A stretch of DNA of 24,548 bases, from positions 1-24,548 of the forward strand of contig JAOZPK010000017.1 of assembly GCA_029932755.1 (NCBI GenBank), written 5' to 3'. This stretch comes from Candidatus Cloacimonadota bacterium. Lineage in GTDB: Bacteria; Cloacimonadota; Cloacimonadia; Cloacimonadales; TCS61. Shown one piece after another: positions 22,705 through 24,548 of the stretch. Every line of letters starts with the position of its first letter. Position 1 is the first letter of the stretch. The translations under genes and the position numbers were made by a program. Under the pieces are notes generated by a model, which saw only the letters and a program-made list of their open reading frames with translations, did no database searches and was not told the DNA's origin.

Positions 22705-24548
22705 ATGAATACTGACAGAAGTTGGACAGAGATCGATCTTACAAATTTTGAAGAGAATATAAAAGAATTAAAGAAGTTCTTTCATCCACAGGCAGATTTT
22801 ATGCAGATCGTTAAAGCTGACGCTTACGGTCATGGAGCTTTCCAAATTGCAAAAAAAGCTATTGAATATGGAGCTATTTCACTGGGAATTGCAAATCTAC
22901 AAGAAGGACTTCTACTTAGATATCAGGGAATAAAGATCCCTATAGTTATTCTTTCACCTTCATTAGAAAATGAAATTGAGCAAATATTAGAAAACAATCT
23001 TATTCCTACTATATCAACACTTGATTTTGCTGAGAAGCTGAGTAAATCTGGAACTTGCAAGATACACATAAATATTGATACAGGAATGGGTAGAAGTGGA
23101 TTTCATTATGAAAAGGCATTGGAAAAAATTAATGAAATAAAGAAGCTTAGTAGTCTTGAGATCGAAGGGATATTCTCTCATTTCTCATCTGCTGAAGAAA
23201 ATCCTGAATTTACAAAATTACAATCAGATAGATTTGAAGCAATTCTTACAAAACTTGATATAATTCCCAAATACATTCATATATCAAATAGCAGCGGAGT
23301 TGTCACATTTCCTAATAAATACACTAATCTTGTCCGGTTGGGCTTGCTTTCGTACGGAATCTATTCCAATACTGAAATGAAAGATAAAGTCAGTTTGAAA
23401 CCTGTAATGACTTTTAAATCACACGTAACTCAGATAAAAAATGCAAAGAAAGCCGACTCGATCGGTTATAATAGAACATTCATCGTATCAAAAGATATGA
23501 ATTATGCTGTCTTGCCTGTTGGCTATGCAGACGGTTATGATTTCTTGCTCTCCAATAAAGGCAAAGTTGTAATAAAGGATCAGGTTTGCAATATCGTTGG
23601 AAAAATAAGCATGGATATGATTGCAGTTGATATCTCGACAGTTGCAGACATAAAAGTTGGAGATGAAGTAATATTGCTGGGTGATGCAAATGTAAATATA
23701 TCTGCAGAAAACCTGACCTCTCTTTATGATGGACTAAGTTATGAACTGCTCTCCCAAATCGGAAGAAGAGCAAAAAGATATTATAAAGAAAATGGAAAGA
23801 TCATTGATTCTTCCCCACTTTTACGTCGAGATTTCATGCCAAAAGATTTTTCTGACGATAAGCTCGGGAATATCATTGAGACTGCTATCGAACAAAGACT
23901 GCAAAGCAAGGAAATAGCCAATCTGGTGCACGAAGACATCTTAAAGAGGTTATTTGCCGAAAAGGATAAAGACATTCAATACAGGCGTAATTTCAAGCAT
24001 TCGATCAAATTTGAAGAACCTAAAAAATCCCCCTTTGAAAGAGGGAATAAAAGGGGGTTTACAGATGACTTTTATCTCACTCGTACAACTCTTTCATTTA
24101 CTAAAAAATTACATAACGATTACTTTAGTGTTGCTTGTGCCAAAACCGAAGCTGATCTAGAAAAATATTTTATGCGTAATGATGTAGAGTACCGTTGGTT
24201 GTTGGATAATAGCATAGATCTGGAAAAGATGTTTTTTAATGTAACATCAGTGAAAGTGAACGATATTGAATTATACAATGAGATGAAGATCGCTGATGGA
24301 TGTATCGAGATCAAATGTTATCATCCCAATCTTAAAAATTTAGCTGGGAAGGAAGTTGATTTTTCAATCTCCACCAAAACTTATTATCCCAAAAGTTCTC
24401 ATCAGCTTTCTGTTTACATTATCGAAATGACACAAGGAGTTGACATCTCATTTGAAAGCGATCTGAAAAATGTTGAAGCTGTACCGATATTCTCGGGTAA
24501 AAGTAAATTCCCAAAAATACTCAAAACCAAAAATAAGATCTCAATTTC
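22705..24548 (+). CDS. alr: Alanine racemase with long C-terminal extension (3' end beyond window)
   Basis: The frame is open from ATG 22705 to the window end (614 codons, no stop). Residues 1 to about 365 are a complete PLP-dependent alanine racemase making D-alanine for peptidoglycan. The PLP lysine is K37 in V-K-A-D-A-Y-G-H-G, the opposite catalytic tyrosine is Y255 in I-G-Y-N-R-T-F, V-G-Y-A-D-G-Y follows, G-K-I-S-M-D-M is intact, and I-G-R-R-A-K-R-Y-Y ends the domain. At least 249 more residues follow in frame, which is unusual. They comprise a helical, charged part (about 370-435) and a strand-rich part (about 450-614, including T-K-T-Y-Y-P-K-S-S-H-Q-L-S-V-Y), which I do not recognise. 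An 11-codon palindromic repeat module lies in frame at 24028-24060. AAAGGA before the ATG supports the start. Unlike the MurF-Alr fusion, the extra part is C-terminal. Confidence 0.9.
   Translation, partial: MNTDRSWTEIDLTNFEENIKELKKFFHPQADFMQIVKADAYGHGAFQIAKKAIEYGAISLGIANLQEGLLLRYQGIKIPIVILSPSLENEIEQILENNLIPTISTLDFAEKLSKSGTCKIHINIDTGMGRSGFHYEKALEKINEIKKLSSLEIEGIFSHFSSAEENPEFTKLQSDRFEAILTKLDIIPKYIHISNSSGVVTFPNKYTNLVRLGLLSYGIYSNTEMKDKVSLKPVMTFKSHVTQIKNAKKADSIGYNRTFIVSKDMNYAVLPVGYADGYDFLLSNKGKVVIKDQVCNIVGKISMDMIAVDISTVADIKVGDEVILLGDANVNISAENLTSLYDGLSYELLSQIGRRAKRYYKENGKIIDSSPLLRRDFMPKDFSDDKLGNIIETAIEQRLQSKEIANLVHEDILKRLFAEKDKDIQYRRNFKHSIKFEEPKKSPFERGNKRGFTDDFYLTRTTLSFTKKLHNDYFSVACAKTEADLEKYFMRNDVEYRWLLDNSIDLEKMFFNVTSVKVNDIELYNEMKIADGCIEIKCYHPNLKNLAGKEVDFSISTKTYYPKSSHQLSVYIIEMTQGVDISFESDLKNVEAVPIFSGKSKFPKILKTKNKISI
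24028..24060 (-). repeat. Single palindromic repeat module embedded in frame in alr (copy 3)
   Basis: Read on the - strand, this 33-base segment begins AAACCCCCTTTTATTCCCTC, identical in its first 22 bases to the start of copy 2, and ends CAAAGGGGGA. The stem CCCCCTTT / AAAGGGGG (24029-24057) is intact. On the coding strand it is exactly 11 codons, read as S-P-F-E-R-G-N-K-R-G-F, with no stop. It falls between the helical and strand-rich parts of the alr extension. Confidence 0.75.

Noticed and set aside
23480..24314. Several 60-100 codon ORFs on both strands near the window end
   Set aside because: They lie over the alr frame, which is open for 614 codons and contains clear catalytic motifs. 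The + strand ORF with N-P-P-L-K-E-G-I-K-G-G-L is the repeat module read out of frame.

Overview
The window is an AT-rich bacterial chromosome segment with dense, mostly housekeeping gene content. The lipid A Kdo transferase WaaA and a secreted barrel-like protein point to a diderm with LPS. The protein styles, low G+C and the mix of families (AmrS-type radical SAM enzyme, NusG domain II protein, APC permease with an EIIA tail, PIN-PhoH) fit a member of the FCB / Cloacimonadota-like lineages. That placement is inference from sequence style, not from a marker tree. I see no rRNA, tRNA, CRISPR array, phage or transposase gene.

Layout. Bases 1-9465 run on the + strand: a 5'-truncated APC permease with a C-terminal PTS EIIA-like domain, miaB, a 752-base AT-rich gap, then a tight run yicC - small membrane protein - rnr - waaA - amrS-like - NusG domain II protein. 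Bases 9471-20849 are all on the - strand. Read in transcription order, they start with nusB - GT2 glycosyltransferase - radical SAM/SPASM - anchored PQQ-like protein - zinc-ribbon NUDIX, with almost no spacing. A repeat-filled gap (16900-17115) follows, then valS - DUF1232 - outer-membrane-like protein - rdgB - phosphomannomutase/phosphoglucomutase, closed by a hairpin terminator, and finally a lone SAM methyltransferase. From 21074 the + strand resumes with PIN-PhoH, a second repeat-filled gap, and an alanine racemase gene that stays open to the window edge with a long extra C-terminal region.

How it fits together. Many genes serve RNA processing and translation (MiaB, YicC, RNase R, NusB, PhoH, ValS), nucleotide clean-up (RdgB, NUDIX) and envelope precursors (WaaA, sugar phosphomutase, GT2, Alr).

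The least expected signals are not in the housekeeping genes. (1) A composite palindromic repeat occurs in the two gaps at about 17.0 and 22.5 kb with its three-hairpin order kept although stem bases differ, and a single module of the same family lies in frame, as exactly 11 codons, inside the extended alr gene. (2) The alr C-terminal extension is of unknown function. (3) A compact GT2 / radical SAM-SPASM / PQQ-like cassette sits behind nusB and could be an envelope-modification pathway. I found nothing that I can firmly call a new defence or mobile system.
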